Source of the DNA: Buchananella hordeovulneris
GTDB lineage: Bacteria > Actinomycetota > Actinomycetes > Actinomycetales > Actinomycetaceae
Direction of reading: 5' to 3'
DNA length: 64,000 nt
Assembly (NCBI RefSeq): GCF_001907235.1
Contig: NZ_MQVS01000002.1
Coordinates: forward strand, 62,001 to 126,000
Of this stretch, positions 1 to 8,781 are shown in pieces (positions within the stretch are counted from its first letter, which is position 1; each line of letters opens with the position of its first letter). The notes under the pieces were generated by a model, which worked only from the letters and a program-made list of their open reading frames with translations, ran no database searches and had not been told where the DNA came from. The position numbers and the translations under genes are program-made.

Positions 1-2
1 CA

Positions 3-998
3 GTACTCGGGGTCATGCGGGCCACCACGCTGGCCGAGGCGGTGGAGCTGCAAAACGCTACCCAGTACGGCCTGACGGCGGGTCTGCATTCGCTTGACGC
101 CAAGGAAATCAACTACTGGCTAGACCACGTCCAGGCGGGCAACGTATACGTCAATCGTGGCATCACCGGGGCCATCGTGCAGCGCCAGCCGTTCGGCGGC
201 TGGAAACGGTCCGCTGTCGGTAACGGCACGAAGGCCGGGGGACCGAACTATCTGCTGGCCTTCGGCACAGTGACGCCCGCCGAGCGCACGGGCGGGGAGG
301 AGCCGCTGACCAAGCCGCAGCTGCGGGAACTGTCCCGGGTTGCCCTGCCCCTGCTGGAGGAAACCGTCGCGGTCGGCGTGGCCCGCGATTTGGCGGACTT
401 GGAACGGGCCTGCCTCACCGAGTTTGACGTCTTGCACGATCCGACCGGCAACGCCTCGGAACGCAACATTCTGCGTTACCTGCCCGCCCGCGCCACCGTG
501 CGCGCCGAAGCAGACGCCCCCCTCGCCGACATCGTGCGGAGCCTGGGGGCAGCCCTGGCCCAGGGCAGCTTCGAGCTCAACGAGCGCGAAGACGGGACCC
601 GGATTACCCGGCAGGCCGGCGGAAGCAAGACTGGGGTACCGCAGCTGCTGCTGTCCACCGCCACCCCGGTGCCGGAGGCGCTGGCCGAATTTGCCCGCCG
701 CTACGGCCTTGACGTGCGCACTGAGTCAGCCGAAGAGTTCCGCGCCCGGACCAAGCGGCAGCTAGCTGCCCCAGAACCCGGTGCCCCAGCCCAGGACGTC
801 CGGGTGCGTCTCTTGGGCGGTAGCGGGGCTCGGCTGCTAGGCGACCTGGGCGGCTCCATCGACGTGGCGGTGTGGGCAGATCCCGTGACGCATTGCGGGC
901 GGGTGGAGATCCTGCCGTTTGTGCACGAACAAGCCGTCTCGATCACGAACCACCGGTTCGGCAACCCCACGCCCCTGACCCGCCAAGTGCTCGCCTAA
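3..998 (+). CDS. PutA-type proline catabolism protein, C-terminal part (glutamate semialdehyde dehydrogenase end), partial
   Basis: The reading frame is open to the left edge, so the protein is truncated at its N-terminus. The first ~85 visible residues carry the end of an aldehyde dehydrogenase domain: a stretch with NVYVNRG, then QPFGGWKRS and a GTKAGGP turn. This pattern is typical of delta-1-pyrroline-5-carboxylate dehydrogenases, which oxidise glutamate semialdehyde to glutamate. The remaining ~240 residues form a C-terminal extension of the kind found in the long actinobacterial PutA/P5CDH proteins. Whether a proline dehydrogenase domain sits upstream cannot be seen. It ends with TAA just before a strong hairpin. 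Confidence 0.85.
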   Translation, partial: VLGVMRATTLAEAVELQNATQYGLTAGLHSLDAKEINYWLDHVQAGNVYVNRGITGAIVQRQPFGGWKRSAVGNGTKAGGPNYLLAFGTVTPAERTGGEEPLTKPQLRELSRVALPLLEETVAVGVARDLADLERACLTEFDVLHDPTGNASERNILRYLPARATVRAEADAPLADIVRSLGAALAQGSFELNEREDGTRITRQAGGSKTGVPQLLLSTATPVPEALAEFARRYGLDVRTESAEEFRARTKRQLAAPEPGAPAQDVRVRLLGGSGARLLGDLGGSIDVAVWADPVTHCGRVEILPFVHEQAVSITNHRFGNPTPLTRQVLA

Positions 999-1005
999 AG
1001 ACGCC

Positions 1006-1032
1006 ACGGTGGGGCGGGTCCCGCCCCACCGT
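1006..1032. terminator. Hairpin terminator after the PutA-type gene
   Basis: A perfect 13-bp GC-rich inverted repeat (1006-1018 with 1020-1032) lies 7 nt after the stop codon. There is no clear T-tract, as is common in high-GC actinobacteria. Its right arm touches the TAGACT box of the next gene. Confidence 0.6.
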
Positions 1033-1037
1033 AGACT
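1032..1037 (+). promoter_or_regulatory. Leaderless-type -10 box (TAGACT)
   Basis: TAGACT stands 8 nt before the ATG at 1046 and no Shine-Dalgarno sequence lies between them. This arrangement predicts a transcript starting at or next to the start codon. Confidence 0.5.
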
Positions 1038-1045
1038 GTTGCCCC

Positions 1046-2113
1046 ATGGAACCCATCACCTTGCATGACGGCGAGCTGCATCTGATCTGTCCCGGTGAGG
1101 GAGACATTGAACGCATCCGCCAGATCTGCCAAGACCCAGACATTCAGCAGTGGACTACCATTCCGCAGCCGTACGGCCAGGCCGACGCCGAGTATTTCGT
1201 GCGAGAAATGGTCCCCGCGGGGTGGGCCAAGGATGGCCCCACCTGGATGATCCACGTCGAAGACGCCGGGCAGCGACACGGGGTGGGCATGATCGCGCTT
1301 GCTCCGCCCGTGGCCGGGCGCGCGGAGATCGGCTTCTACCTGGAGGCCGCAGCACGCGGGCGCGGCTACCTACACCGCGCCCTGCAGCTGGTGCTCGACT
1401 TTGCGTTTGGGCCCCTTGGTCTCCAGAGCGTCGGCTGGGTGGCGATGACCGGCAACTGGCCATCGTGGAAGGCCGTGTGGCGCCTGGGCTTCCAGCGCGA
1501 GGGCACGATCCGGCAGTACATGGCGCGGTGCGCCACCGATCCCACCCCAGTGGACTGTTGGGTGGGCACCCTCCTAGCCGAGGACGCGCGCCAACCGGCC
1601 TGCCCGTGGGACGGTCCGGGGGCGAGCCCGGGCGGGGCCCCCGCCGTCGACCCCCGGGATCCCGACGCCCTGGTGCGGCAATTTCACGCCACCTACGCGA
1701 TGCCCGCGGGGCGTGACGTGCCGAGTGTCGACTTCGAACGGGTGCACATGCGCATGGGACTGATCCTGGAGGAGACCGCCGAACTGGTGGGCGCCGTCTA
1801 CGGTGCGGCGGCGCGTACAGCCCTAGAGCAGGCACTGGCGGGCGTCGTTGCACAGGACGACGGCAAGCGTGACGTCGTCGAGGCAGCTGACGCGCTGGCG
1901 GACCTGACCTACGTCGTCTACGGTATGGCGATCGAGGCGGGTATAGACCTGCCCCGAGTCCTGGCAGAAGTGCAGGCATCTAACCTGTCCAAGTTGGGTG
2001 CCGACGGCCGACCGATCTACCGGGAAGACGGCAAAGTTCTCAAGGGCCCACACTTCTTCGCCCCAAACGTGGCGCGCGCGCTGGGGCTTAGCACTGACCT
2101 AAACCACGAGTAA
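1046..2113 (+). CDS. GNAT acetyltransferase fused to a MazG-like NTP pyrophosphohydrolase domain
   Basis: 355 aa. Residues ~1-180 look like a RimJ/RimL-type GNAT N-acetyltransferase: a beta-alpha fold with IGFYLEAAARGRGY as the acetyl-CoA-binding motif A and NWPSWKAVWRLGF following. After a Gly/Pro/Ala linker (~185-210), residues ~215-350 are all-alpha and carry an EETAEL metal-binding motif and an EAADALADLTYVVYG helix, as in MazG-like nucleotide pyrophosphohydrolases. The end has SNLSKLGADG and GKVLKGP, seen in actinobacterial members of that family. The start was set at the ATG behind TAGACT, because a longer reading runs into the upstream gene and terminator. Substrates of both domains are unknown. 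Confidence 0.8.
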   Translation: MEPITLHDGELHLICPGEGDIERIRQICQDPDIQQWTTIPQPYGQADAEYFVREMVPAGWAKDGPTWMIHVEDAGQRHGVGMIALAPPVAGRAEIGFYLEAAARGRGYLHRALQLVLDFAFGPLGLQSVGWVAMTGNWPSWKAVWRLGFQREGTIRQYMARCATDPTPVDCWVGTLLAEDARQPACPWDGPGASPGGAPAVDPRDPDALVRQFHATYAMPAGRDVPSVDFERVHMRMGLILEETAELVGAVYGAAARTALEQALAGVVAQDDGKRDVVEAADALADLTYVVYGMAIEAGIDLPRVLAEVQASNLSKLGADGRPIYREDGKVLKGPHFFAPNVARALGLSTDLNHE

Positions 2114-2123
2114 CGGAGAAACC

Positions 2124-4190
2124 ATGCCCCTGTCACCCGACCATCCGCTGGCCACCGCCTCCCCGCTGCCCTACGAATTGCCCGAGTTTGCCAAACTAAC
2201 GCCTGCGCTCCTAGCCGAGGCGATCGAGGCGGGCATGGAGAGCGAGCGGGCCGAGTGGGAAGCGATCGCGACTAACCCGGCTCCCCCCACCGTCGCCAAC
2301 ACGGTCGAAGCCCTGGAATTGACCGGCGAGCTCTTTGACCGGGCCACCGACATCTTCTTCAACCTGGCCAGCGCAGTGGGCGGCCCCGAGTACGAGGCGC
2401 TGGAGACAGAACTGGCCCCGAAGCTGGCCGCCCACAACGACGCCTACTGGCTTGACGAGCGGATCTATCAGCGGTTGCGGGCGGTGGACCTGAGCGCGGC
2501 CGATCCGGAGACCCGCTACATGATGAGCGAGGACCTCAAGGAGTTCGAACGCGGCGGTATCGCCCTGGCCGCAGCGGAGAAGGAAAAACTGCGGGAACTC
2601 AACGCTCGACTCGCCGATCTGCAAACCACCTTCGGACAGAGAGTCATCGCGGGCCTAAAGTCGGCGGCAGTGGAGCTCAACGAGGAAGAGGTCGCGGGAC
2701 TGGACGAGGCCACCCGGGCCGCCCTGGCCCGCACCGCCCAAGAGGCAGGCGTGCAGTCCCCCTACCTGACCACGGTGGACACTCCCTCGATCCAGGCCAT
2801 CGCGGCCGCCCTTACCAACCCGGCTGCGCGGGCCAAGGTGCATGCCGCTTCTGTTAGCCGCGGCTGGCAGGAGCCCGGTGACACCCGCGCCCTGGTCTTG
2901 GAGATTGCTCGCCTGCGGGCGGAGCGGGCGGCCCTTTTAGGGTTCGAACACCACGCGGCCCTCGTGGCGGCCGGGGAGACGGCGCGCACCACTGAAGCTG
3001 TCATGGAGCTGCTCAACTCGTTGGTCAGCCCCGCCCTGGCCAATCTCGCCCGCGAAGCCGACGAACTGGCTACCGAACTCGCCGCGAGCGGCGAGATTGC
3101 GAGCGCCGCCGACTTCACCCCCGCCGACTGGGCGCGGGCCGAGGCGGTGGCAAAACGGCGTCGGTTCGCACTGGACGACGAGGTGCTCCGGCCCTACTTC
3201 GAGTTGCACAGGGTCATCGAGGACGGAGTGTTCTTCGCCGCCCACGAGTTGTACGGCCTGACCTTCACCCCGCGCGAGGACCTGCAGGGCTTTGCTGAGA
3301 CGGTCAAGATCTGGGAAGTCAAAGACGAGGACGGGCAGGGAATTGGCCTCTTCGTCGGCGACTACTACACCCGCGACGGCAAAGCCGGAGGCGCCTGGAT
3401 GGCGAACTTCGTGGAGCAGTCGCACCTGACGGGCAAAAAGCCGGTGGTCATCAACTGCCAGAACCTGGTTCCGCCGCCGCCCGGCCAGCCGACGCTCATG
3501 ACGTTCGACGAGGTAATCACAGCATTCCACGAGTTCGGGCACGCCCTGAACGGACTGTTGTCCAACACGCGCTACGCCAGCGTGGCGGGGGCAAACACGT
3601 CGCGGGACTTTGTGGAGTTGCCGAGCCAATTTAACGAGAACTGGGCCACCCATCCGCGCGTGCTAGCTAACTACGCGCGGCACTACCGCACGGGCGAGGT
3701 GCTGCCCGCCGAGCACGTGGCACGCTTGGAGGAGATGGCAAAGTTCGGGCAGGGATACGCCACGGCCGAGTACCTGGCCGCCGCCCTGCTCGACCAGGGC
3801 TGGCACCAGTTCACCGCTGCCCAGGTGCCCACGGACTCCGCCGCGGTGGCCGCCACCGAGGAGCAGCTCCTGCGTGCGGCCGGTCTCGATCCGCAGCAGC
3901 CGGTGGCGCGCTACCGCTCCACCTACTTCAACCACACGTTCGGGGGAGGCTACGACGCGGGCTACTACGCCTACGTGTGGGCTGAAGTGCTGGCCGCCGA
4001 CGCCGTGGCGTGGTTCCGCTCCGAGGGAGCCCAGGGCGATGATCTTGGTCTCAACCGGCAGGCGGGCCGTCGCTTCGCTGCCGAGGTGCTCTCGCGGGGC
4101 AGCTCGCGGGACGCCATGGAGTCCTACCAAGCTTTTGCCGGGCGGACACCGCAGGTGGAACACCTGCTGGCCAAGCGTGGCCTGGGCTAA
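2124..4190 (+). CDS. M3-family metallopeptidase (peptidyl-dipeptidase Dcp-like)
   Basis: 688 aa, the normal length for bacterial M3 oligopeptidases and peptidyl-dipeptidases. The zinc site HEFGHALNG is at about residues 470-478, and the downstream Glu ligand lies in the DFVELPSQ segment. The Dcp-type substrate-binding region around FGGGYDAGYYAYVW is present near residue 610. The protein should cleave dipeptides or short peptides in the cytoplasm; there is no signal peptide. It starts 10 nt after the GNAT-MazG stop, so it may be cotranscribed with it. The precise subfamily (Dcp or oligopeptidase A) is inferred. Confidence 0.9.
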   Translation: MPLSPDHPLATASPLPYELPEFAKLTPALLAEAIEAGMESERAEWEAIATNPAPPTVANTVEALELTGELFDRATDIFFNLASAVGGPEYEALETELAPKLAAHNDAYWLDERIYQRLRAVDLSAADPETRYMMSEDLKEFERGGIALAAAEKEKLRELNARLADLQTTFGQRVIAGLKSAAVELNEEEVAGLDEATRAALARTAQEAGVQSPYLTTVDTPSIQAIAAALTNPAARAKVHAASVSRGWQEPGDTRALVLEIARLRAERAALLGFEHHAALVAAGETARTTEAVMELLNSLVSPALANLAREADELATELAASGEIASAADFTPADWARAEAVAKRRRFALDDEVLRPYFELHRVIEDGVFFAAHELYGLTFTPREDLQGFAETVKIWEVKDEDGQGIGLFVGDYYTRDGKAGGAWMANFVEQSHLTGKKPVVINCQNLVPPPPGQPTLMTFDEVITAFHEFGHALNGLLSNTRYASVAGANTSRDFVELPSQFNENWATHPRVLANYARHYRTGEVLPAEHVARLEEMAKFGQGYATAEYLAAALLDQGWHQFTAAQVPTDSAAVAATEEQLLRAAGLDPQQPVARYRSTYFNHTFGGGYDAGYYAYVWAEVLAADAVAWFRSEGAQGDDLGLNRQAGRRFAAEVLSRGSSRDAMESYQAFAGRTPQVEHLLAKRGLG

Positions 4191-4239
4191 GGACATTTCC
4201 GTGGGAGAATGCGGTGACGCCTTGACGGAGAGGAAAAAC

Positions 4240-5334
4240 ATGAAGAGGGTCGTGGTAATCGGTGGTGGCTACGGGGGGATCACCGTAGCGCGGGAACTGG
4301 ACGACGAATTCGAGGTCGTGCTCATTGAAGCCAAGGACCAATTCGTCCACCACGCCGCCGCTTTACGGGCGGCCGTGGACCCCGATTGGGCCCAGGCCAT
4401 CTTCCTCAGCTACGACAATCTGCTCACCAACGGGCGAGTGGTGCACGGGACCGCGATGAAGGTAGACGGCACCACCGTGCACGTGTCGGACGGCAGCGAA
4501 ATCACCGGCGACTACCTGGTGCTCGCCACCGGCACGGCCTACCCGTTCCCGGCCAAGCTCATGGAGACCACGGCCGCCATCGCCCAGGCCCGCATCGCAC
4601 GGTCACACACGGACCTGCAGCGGGCTCGCCGGGTACTGCTGGTGGGAGCCGGGGCCGTGGGGGTGGAGCTGGCCGGGGAACTGACCGAGCGTTACCCCGA
4701 CCTGACAGTGATCATGCTAGACAAGGCCGACGAGATCCTGTCGACGGGCGATTACGAGCCTGCCCTGCGGCGCGAACTGCGCGCCCAACTGACGCAGCGC
4801 AACGTGGAGTTTGTGCTGGGGTCCTCGCTCGGTTTCCTGCCGCCGGTGGACGTGGCTACGCTCAGCCCGTTCGAGGTGGAGACTAAGGACGGCCGGATCA
4901 TTGAGGCCGACATGTGGTTCAGGTGCTACGGCTCGCGCGTGGCCTCGGCCTACCTGGGGGAGGACTACGAGGAGCTCAAGCGTGGCGACGGGTCGGTGCG
5001 GGTCGATTCCCACCTGCGGGTGGAGGGGCGCGAGCGCGTCTTCGCTGTCGGGGACATTACCGCCGTGCCAGAGTCCAAGCGGGCGGATGCGGCCCGGGAG
5101 CACGCCCAAGTCGTGGCGCGCAACATCCGCGACTTGGCGGCAGGCCGGGCACCGTCGGCCACCTACCAGCCGGGCAAGCGGTGGGTGGTTTTGCCGCTCG
5201 GGCAGAGCGGCGGGGCGTCGCAGTTGCAGGACCCCCAGACCGGCCAGTTCCGGGTGGTGGGGCCGGATGAGACCAACGAGATCAAGGGTCAGGACCTGAT
5301 GCTGGACATGGTTCGCGGGCAGTTGCGGCTGTAG
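4240..5334 (+). CDS. FAD-dependent NAD(P)H oxidoreductase (AIF/FSP1- or NDH-2-like)
   Basis: 364 aa. It begins with a Rossmann FAD site (VVVIGGGYGGITVAREL) and has a second dinucleotide fold at about residues 130-160 (VLLVGAGAVGVELAGEL). A late VFAVGDIT motif contacts the FAD. The size and motif layout match the small AIF/FSP1-like disulfide-reductase-fold oxidoreductases, which pass electrons from NAD(P)H to a quinone or other acceptor. No transmembrane segment is visible. The ATG at 4240 follows a GGAGAGG Shine-Dalgarno sequence; a longer frame would overlap the peptidase gene. The electron acceptor is unknown. Confidence 0.8.
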   Translation: MKRVVVIGGGYGGITVARELDDEFEVVLIEAKDQFVHHAAALRAAVDPDWAQAIFLSYDNLLTNGRVVHGTAMKVDGTTVHVSDGSEITGDYLVLATGTAYPFPAKLMETTAAIAQARIARSHTDLQRARRVLLVGAGAVGVELAGELTERYPDLTVIMLDKADEILSTGDYEPALRRELRAQLTQRNVEFVLGSSLGFLPPVDVATLSPFEVETKDGRIIEADMWFRCYGSRVASAYLGEDYEELKRGDGSVRVDSHLRVEGRERVFAVGDITAVPESKRADAAREHAQVVARNIRDLAAGRAPSATYQPGKRWVVLPLGQSGGASQLQDPQTGQFRVVGPDETNEIKGQDLMLDMVRGQLRL

Positions 5335-5342
5335 CGGCGACA

Positions 5343-5371
5343 GGCGCCCGGGAGCAGTGCTCCCGGGCGCC
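5343..5371. terminator. Strong hairpin terminator
   Basis: A perfect 14-bp stem (5343-5356 with 5358-5371), nearly all G and C, is followed by GCGCTTTTG. It separates the oxidoreductase from the small acidic protein. Confidence 0.8.
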
Positions 5372-5392
5372 GCGCTTTTGCCGCTACTGGAT

Positions 5393-5398
5393 TACGAT
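5393..5398 (+). promoter_or_regulatory. Leaderless-type -10 box (TACGAT)
   Basis: TACGAT is 7 nt before the ATG at 5406, and the short gap has no ribosome binding site. Confidence 0.45.
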
Positions 5399-5405
5399 TA
5401 GCCCC

Positions 5406-5699
5406 ATGAACACGGATCCACGCGCCGCCCTTGATCGTTTTTTGGCGGCTTTAGAGGTGCACTTCGACGCCATTCGCCAGGCCGAGGGCGATTCCGACGC
5501 CGTCGTGGACGCTGAGGCGGTGTTGGAGGATGCGTTTTTTACCTACGACGACGCCCTGGCCAGCCGGTACGGGGTGGCGTTGCCCTTCGATCTTTTCGAC
5601 GAGGATTTCGACGAGGAAGATCTCGATGAGGACGACGAGCTGGCCGACGAGGACGAGTTTGAGTTCGAGGACCGCGAGTCGGACCTGCAGGACAGCTAG
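5406..5699 (+). CDS. Small very acidic protein, unknown function
   Basis: 97 aa. The first ~60 residues form a mixed helical part with many alanines. The last ~40 residues are almost entirely Asp and Glu with interspersed Phe and Leu (for example FDEDFDEEDLDEDDELADED). I do not recognise a family. Such tails suggest binding to a basic partner, but nothing in the sequence identifies it. It has its own leaderless-type promoter and lies 19 nt before uppP. Confidence 0.65.
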   Translation: MNTDPRAALDRFLAALEVHFDAIRQAEGDSDAVVDAEAVLEDAFFTYDDALASRYGVALPFDLFDEDFDEEDLDEDDELADEDEFEFEDRESDLQDS

Positions 5700-5706
5700 C
5701 TGCCTT

Positions 5707-5712
5707 TAGGGT
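5707..5712 (+). promoter_or_regulatory. Leaderless-type -10 box (TAGGGT)
   Basis: TAGGGT is 6 nt before the GTG start of uppP. Confidence 0.45.
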
Positions 5713-5718
5713 GCTGGG

Positions 5719-6594
5719 GTGAATATTGTTGATGCCATCATCCTGGGCCTCCTGCAGGCGCTAACGGAGTTCCTCCCCATCTCCTCTTCCGCGCATCTGC
5801 GGGTGGTGGGTGAGCTGCTCGGGCAGGACCCCGGGGCCGCCTTTACGGCCATCACGCAGATCGGCACCGAGTTGGCGGTTTTGGTGTATTTCCGCCGCGA
5901 CATCGTGCGGATTATCGGGGCGTGGTGGCGGGCGCTGCCCGGCTTGTGGCACGCGGCGAGCGGTCAAAAGTCCCGCCACTCCGGGGCCGCGCTGGCAGAT
6001 CCGGACGCCCGGCTGGGGTGGATGATCATCGTTGGTTCGCTACCCATCGTGGGGCTCGGGGTGCTCTTCGAGGAGGCCATCGACTCGGCGCTGCGCAACC
6101 TGTGGATCACCGCGACGATGTTGATCGTCTTCGGGTTGATTCTCGGGTGGGCGGACCGGCGCGGGGCGAACACGAAGACCCTGCGGCACATGCGCTGGGG
6201 CGAGGCGGTGTTGTACGGCCTGTCCCAGGCCGCTGCGCTGGTGCCCGGCGTGTCCCGTTCGGGCGGCACGATCACCGCGGGACGGTTGATGGGTTTCCAG
6301 CGCGCCGAGGCAGCTCGCTACTCGTTCCTCCTGGCGATGCCCGCAGTGTTTGGGGCCGGGCTGTATAAGCTGTTCAAGGGGGACAGCTCGGGGGTGAGCG
6401 TGGGGGCGGTACCGACCCTGGTGGCAACGATCATCGCCTTTGTGGTTGGCTACATCGTCATCGTCGGCTTTTTAAAGTTTGTGCAAACCCGCACCTTCGT
6501 GCCGTTTGTGCTCTACCGCATCGTTTTCGGTTTCGTAGTTATCGGCCTGCTGCTCGGCGGAATCGTGCCCGCCCTGCCGTCGTTTGTTTCCTAG
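5719..6594 (+). CDS. uppP: Undecaprenyl-diphosphatase UppP/BacA
   Basis: 291 aa integral membrane protein. It has both signature motifs of the BacA family: EFLPISSSAHL near residue 15, and PGVSRSGGTI near residue 177. It removes a phosphate from undecaprenyl diphosphate at the membrane, which recycles the lipid carrier for peptidoglycan and other cell-wall polymers. Loss lowers, and excess raises, bacitracin resistance in known cases. The GTG start at 5719 gives the normal N-terminus (MNIVDAIILGLLQ). Confidence 0.95.
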   Translation: MNIVDAIILGLLQALTEFLPISSSAHLRVVGELLGQDPGAAFTAITQIGTELAVLVYFRRDIVRIIGAWWRALPGLWHAASGQKSRHSGAALADPDARLGWMIIVGSLPIVGLGVLFEEAIDSALRNLWITATMLIVFGLILGWADRRGANTKTLRHMRWGEAVLYGLSQAAALVPGVSRSGGTITAGRLMGFQRAEAARYSFLLAMPAVFGAGLYKLFKGDSSGVSVGAVPTLVATIIAFVVGYIVIVGFLKFVQTRTFVPFVLYRIVFGFVVIGLLLGGIVPALPSFVS

Positions 6595-6604
6595 GGATTG
6601 CCTT

Positions 6605-7282
6605 ATGCATGAGAAGTTGCCCGCGGCGCTGCTGTGGGACATGGACGGCACCGCCGTGGATACCGAAACCTACTGGGTGGAGGCCGAGCAAGACATGGCC
6701 GCCCAGTTCGGTGCCACCTGGAGTCAGGCCCAGGCCCTCCAGCTCATCGGCAACGGCTTGCTGGAATCTGCCCGCACCTTCAAAGCAGCCACTGGGATAG
6801 ATCTGCCTGCCAGCGAGGTAGTCGACTGGTGGATCAGCGCGGTGCGCCAGCGCGTGGTCACGGAGGGGGCCCCGTGGCGGCCCGGCGCGCGCGAACTGAT
6901 GCAACTGGCGGCCCGGCACGGGATCAAGCAGGCGCTGGTGACGTCGTCCTACGCCGTGCTAGCCCACGAGGTGGCCCAGCAGGCCGGGGTGTTTTCCGTG
7001 ATCGTGAGCGGCGATCAGGTCTCCCAGCTAAAACCCGCCCCCGAGGGGTACCTGACAGCCTGCGACCTGCTCGGGGTGGAACCGAGCCAGTGTGTCGCCT
7101 TCGAGGATTCCCCCGCCGGGGTGCGGGCCGCGGTGGCGGCTGGCACGCGGGCGGTGGCGGTGCCTTTCATGGTGGACCTGCCGCGATTGCCGCAGCTGTC
7201 CTGGGTAGATTCGCTCGGACAAGTTGATATCCCGGTGCTCGCACGTCTGGCAGCCGGAGAAGTGATTGACTTAACCAAGTAG
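6605..7282 (+). CDS. HAD-superfamily phosphatase (beta-phosphoglucomutase-like)
   Basis: 225 aa. It shows the HAD motifs in order: DMDGTAVDTE (motif I, nucleophile Asp), TSS in motif II, a Lys in SQLKPAPEGYL (motif III) and FEDSPAGVRAA (motif IV). A helical cap follows motif I, which places it with the subfamily I phosphatases and beta-phosphoglucomutases. It starts 10 nt after uppP and is probably cotranscribed with it. The substrate cannot be read from the sequence. Confidence 0.85.
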   Translation: MHEKLPAALLWDMDGTAVDTETYWVEAEQDMAAQFGATWSQAQALQLIGNGLLESARTFKAATGIDLPASEVVDWWISAVRQRVVTEGAPWRPGARELMQLAARHGIKQALVTSSYAVLAHEVAQQAGVFSVIVSGDQVSQLKPAPEGYLTACDLLGVEPSQCVAFEDSPAGVRAAVAAGTRAVAVPFMVDLPRLPQLSWVDSLGQVDIPVLARLAAGEVIDLTK

Positions 7283-7323
7283 CAGCGCAAGGGGCATACT
7301 TTTGTTGCTTCTAGCCTCTTGGG

Positions 7324-7343
7324 GCCTCGCGCCTTGGCGAGGC
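7324..7343. terminator. Short hairpin, possible terminator after the HAD gene
   Basis: A 7-bp stem (GCCTCGC at 7324-7330 with GCGAGGC at 7337-7343) lies 42 nt after the stop. There is no T-tract. Confidence 0.35.
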
Positions 7344-7374
7344 AGGATGGTGGGTAACCAAGGGGGGAGTAGAG

Positions 7375-7896
7375 ATGCGAAACCGGTGGTCCTGCAGGAT
7401 CGTGGTGGCAGCAATGGCCGTGGGCGGCTGCGGGGCAAGCGGAGCGGCAGCACCAAGTGACACGCGGTTTGCCCCGTTCACCGAGCAGACTTTCCGGCCG
7501 GTGGAGGTCGTCTCGCAGGTCGCAGAGACCCAGCGGCGCTTTCCCGGGCTCGAATTGTTGGACGCGCACACGGCCGGGGCCCCGCTGCACGACGACCGGG
7601 GGATACCGGACCAAGACCCCTGGTACTGGTACAACGCCGTGCTGAAGATCTCGGCAGCGGACGCCACGTCCCTCAGCGCCGAAGCCCTGGCCCCGGCGGA
7701 GAAACTACCGGGGCTCGTGGCGGAACTGTATGAGTACGTGCCCCGGGAATGCATCTTCGAGACCGTGCCGCACGAGGTGGCCAAAACCGAACTGGGCTAC
7801 GAGCAACAGCTGCACAGTCCGCACACCTTCAACCTGGGCGAAGTGGCGATCTCGCGCGACTGTCAACTGCTACTGCTGACCGCTCGCTACAACTGA
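7375..7896 (+). CDS. Putative lipoprotein, unknown function
   Basis: 173 aa. The N-terminus has a basic start (MRNRW), a short hydrophobic stretch and a lipobox-like VGGC around residue 19, followed by a Gly/Ala/Ser spacer. This suggests export and lipid attachment by Lgt, which is encoded in this window. The mature part is mixed and has no domain I recognise. A GGGGGGAG ribosome binding site precedes the ATG. The 3' end overlaps the convergent RecB-like nuclease gene by 27 nt. Confidence 0.65.
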   Translation: MRNRWSCRIVVAAMAVGGCGASGAAAPSDTRFAPFTEQTFRPVEVVSQVAETQRRFPGLELLDAHTAGAPLHDDRGIPDQDPWYWYNAVLKISAADATSLSAEALAPAEKLPGLVAELYEYVPRECIFETVPHEVAKTELGYEQQLHSPHTFNLGEVAISRDCQLLLLTARYN

Positions 7897-8748
7897 TGCT
7901 TCCGTAGCACCAGCCCGCGCGCGGCGGGTATCGGCCACGCGCGCCACATCGGCCGCCTGCAACGGGGGTGGCGTGCCACCAAAGGCCGGGCAGTGGGCCT
8001 GAAATGCACACCAGTCGCATAGCCGGGACTGGCGGGGCGCGAAGTCGCCGCTTTGCAGGCAGGTGTCCACCTCATCCCACAGGCGGGACAACTCTGTTGC
8101 CAACTGTTTGGTCTCGGTCGGCAGGGGGTCGTGGGTCAGCGTCTGCCCGGAGCCGAGGTAGACAATCTGCAGGCGGGCGGGCAGCACCCCGCGCGTGGCC
8201 TCAATGAGGAGGGCGTAGAAACGCAGCTGGAACAGCGCGTCGTCCAAGAAACGCGGGTGGGGCGCCTTACCGGTCTTGTAGTCCACCACCCGCAGGCGGC
8301 CGTCGGGGGCTTCGTCTAGCCGGTCGATGATGCCGCGCAGCAGCGTCCCGTCAGCCAACTCGGTTTCCACAAACAACTCCCGCGCCGCGGGAGCCAAGCG
8401 GACGGGATTTTCCTGCCGGAAATACTGCTCCAGCAATGCTCGGGCCCGCCCCAGCCACTCCATCTCATCCTCTGCGGCGAACAACTGCTGCACCTCGGGC
8501 CGTTCCTGTTGCAACACCTGCCACCGCTGCGGTAGCAGCGCCAGGGCAGCAGCCGGGGTGCGTTCCGCCGCTGGCAGGTCGAACAGGTGCTCCAGCACCG
8601 CATGCACCAGCGTGCCGCGCACGGCGGCCGAACTGGGCGGCTCCGGCAAGCGGTCAACCTGCCGCAACCGAAACAGCAAGGGACACTGCTTGAACTCCTT
8701 AGCCCGCGACGGGGACAGGGCGGCGCGGCGTGTGACGGACTCGGTCAT
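7870..8748 (-). CDS. RecB-family PD-(D/E)XK nuclease
   Basis: 292 aa. An early CPLLFRLR segment and GTLVHAVLEHLF begin the nuclease domain of the RecB/PDDEXK_1 family. The core motif is GIIDRLDE followed by VVDYKTGK, with the catalytic Asp and Lys. Near the end, LCDWCAFQAHCPAFG supplies a cysteine group like the iron-sulfur cluster of AddB- and RecB-like nucleases. This gene type commonly stands beside trmI and the pupylation genes in actinobacteria. The ATG at 8748 was chosen because the extended frame would cross the trmI promoter. Confidence 0.85.
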   Translation of the reverse strand: MTESVTRRAALSPSRAKEFKQCPLLFRLRQVDRLPEPPSSAAVRGTLVHAVLEHLFDLPAAERTPAAALALLPQRWQVLQQERPEVQQLFAAEDEMEWLGRARALLEQYFRQENPVRLAPAARELFVETELADGTLLRGIIDRLDEAPDGRLRVVDYKTGKAPHPRFLDDALFQLRFYALLIEATRGVLPARLQIVYLGSGQTLTHDPLPTETKQLATELSRLWDEVDTCLQSGDFAPRQSRLCDWCAFQAHCPAFGGTPPPLQAADVARVADTRRARAGATEASVVASGQQ

Positions 8749-8769
8749 GAAGCCACCGTAGCGCCCCCG

Positions 8770-8775
8770 TAGACT
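8770..8775 (+). promoter_or_regulatory. Leaderless-type -10 box (TAGACT) for the trmI-pafA operon
   Basis: TAGACT is 6 nt before the GTG of trmI. It would drive the compact trmI-mpa-dop-pup-pafA gene string. Confidence 0.5.
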
Positions 8776-8781
8776 GCCTGC

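Noticed and set aside
872-1045. Extended N-terminus of the GNAT-MazG protein
   Set aside because: It overlaps the PutA-type gene and the terminator; the GNAT domain starts after ATG 1046 behind a -10 box.
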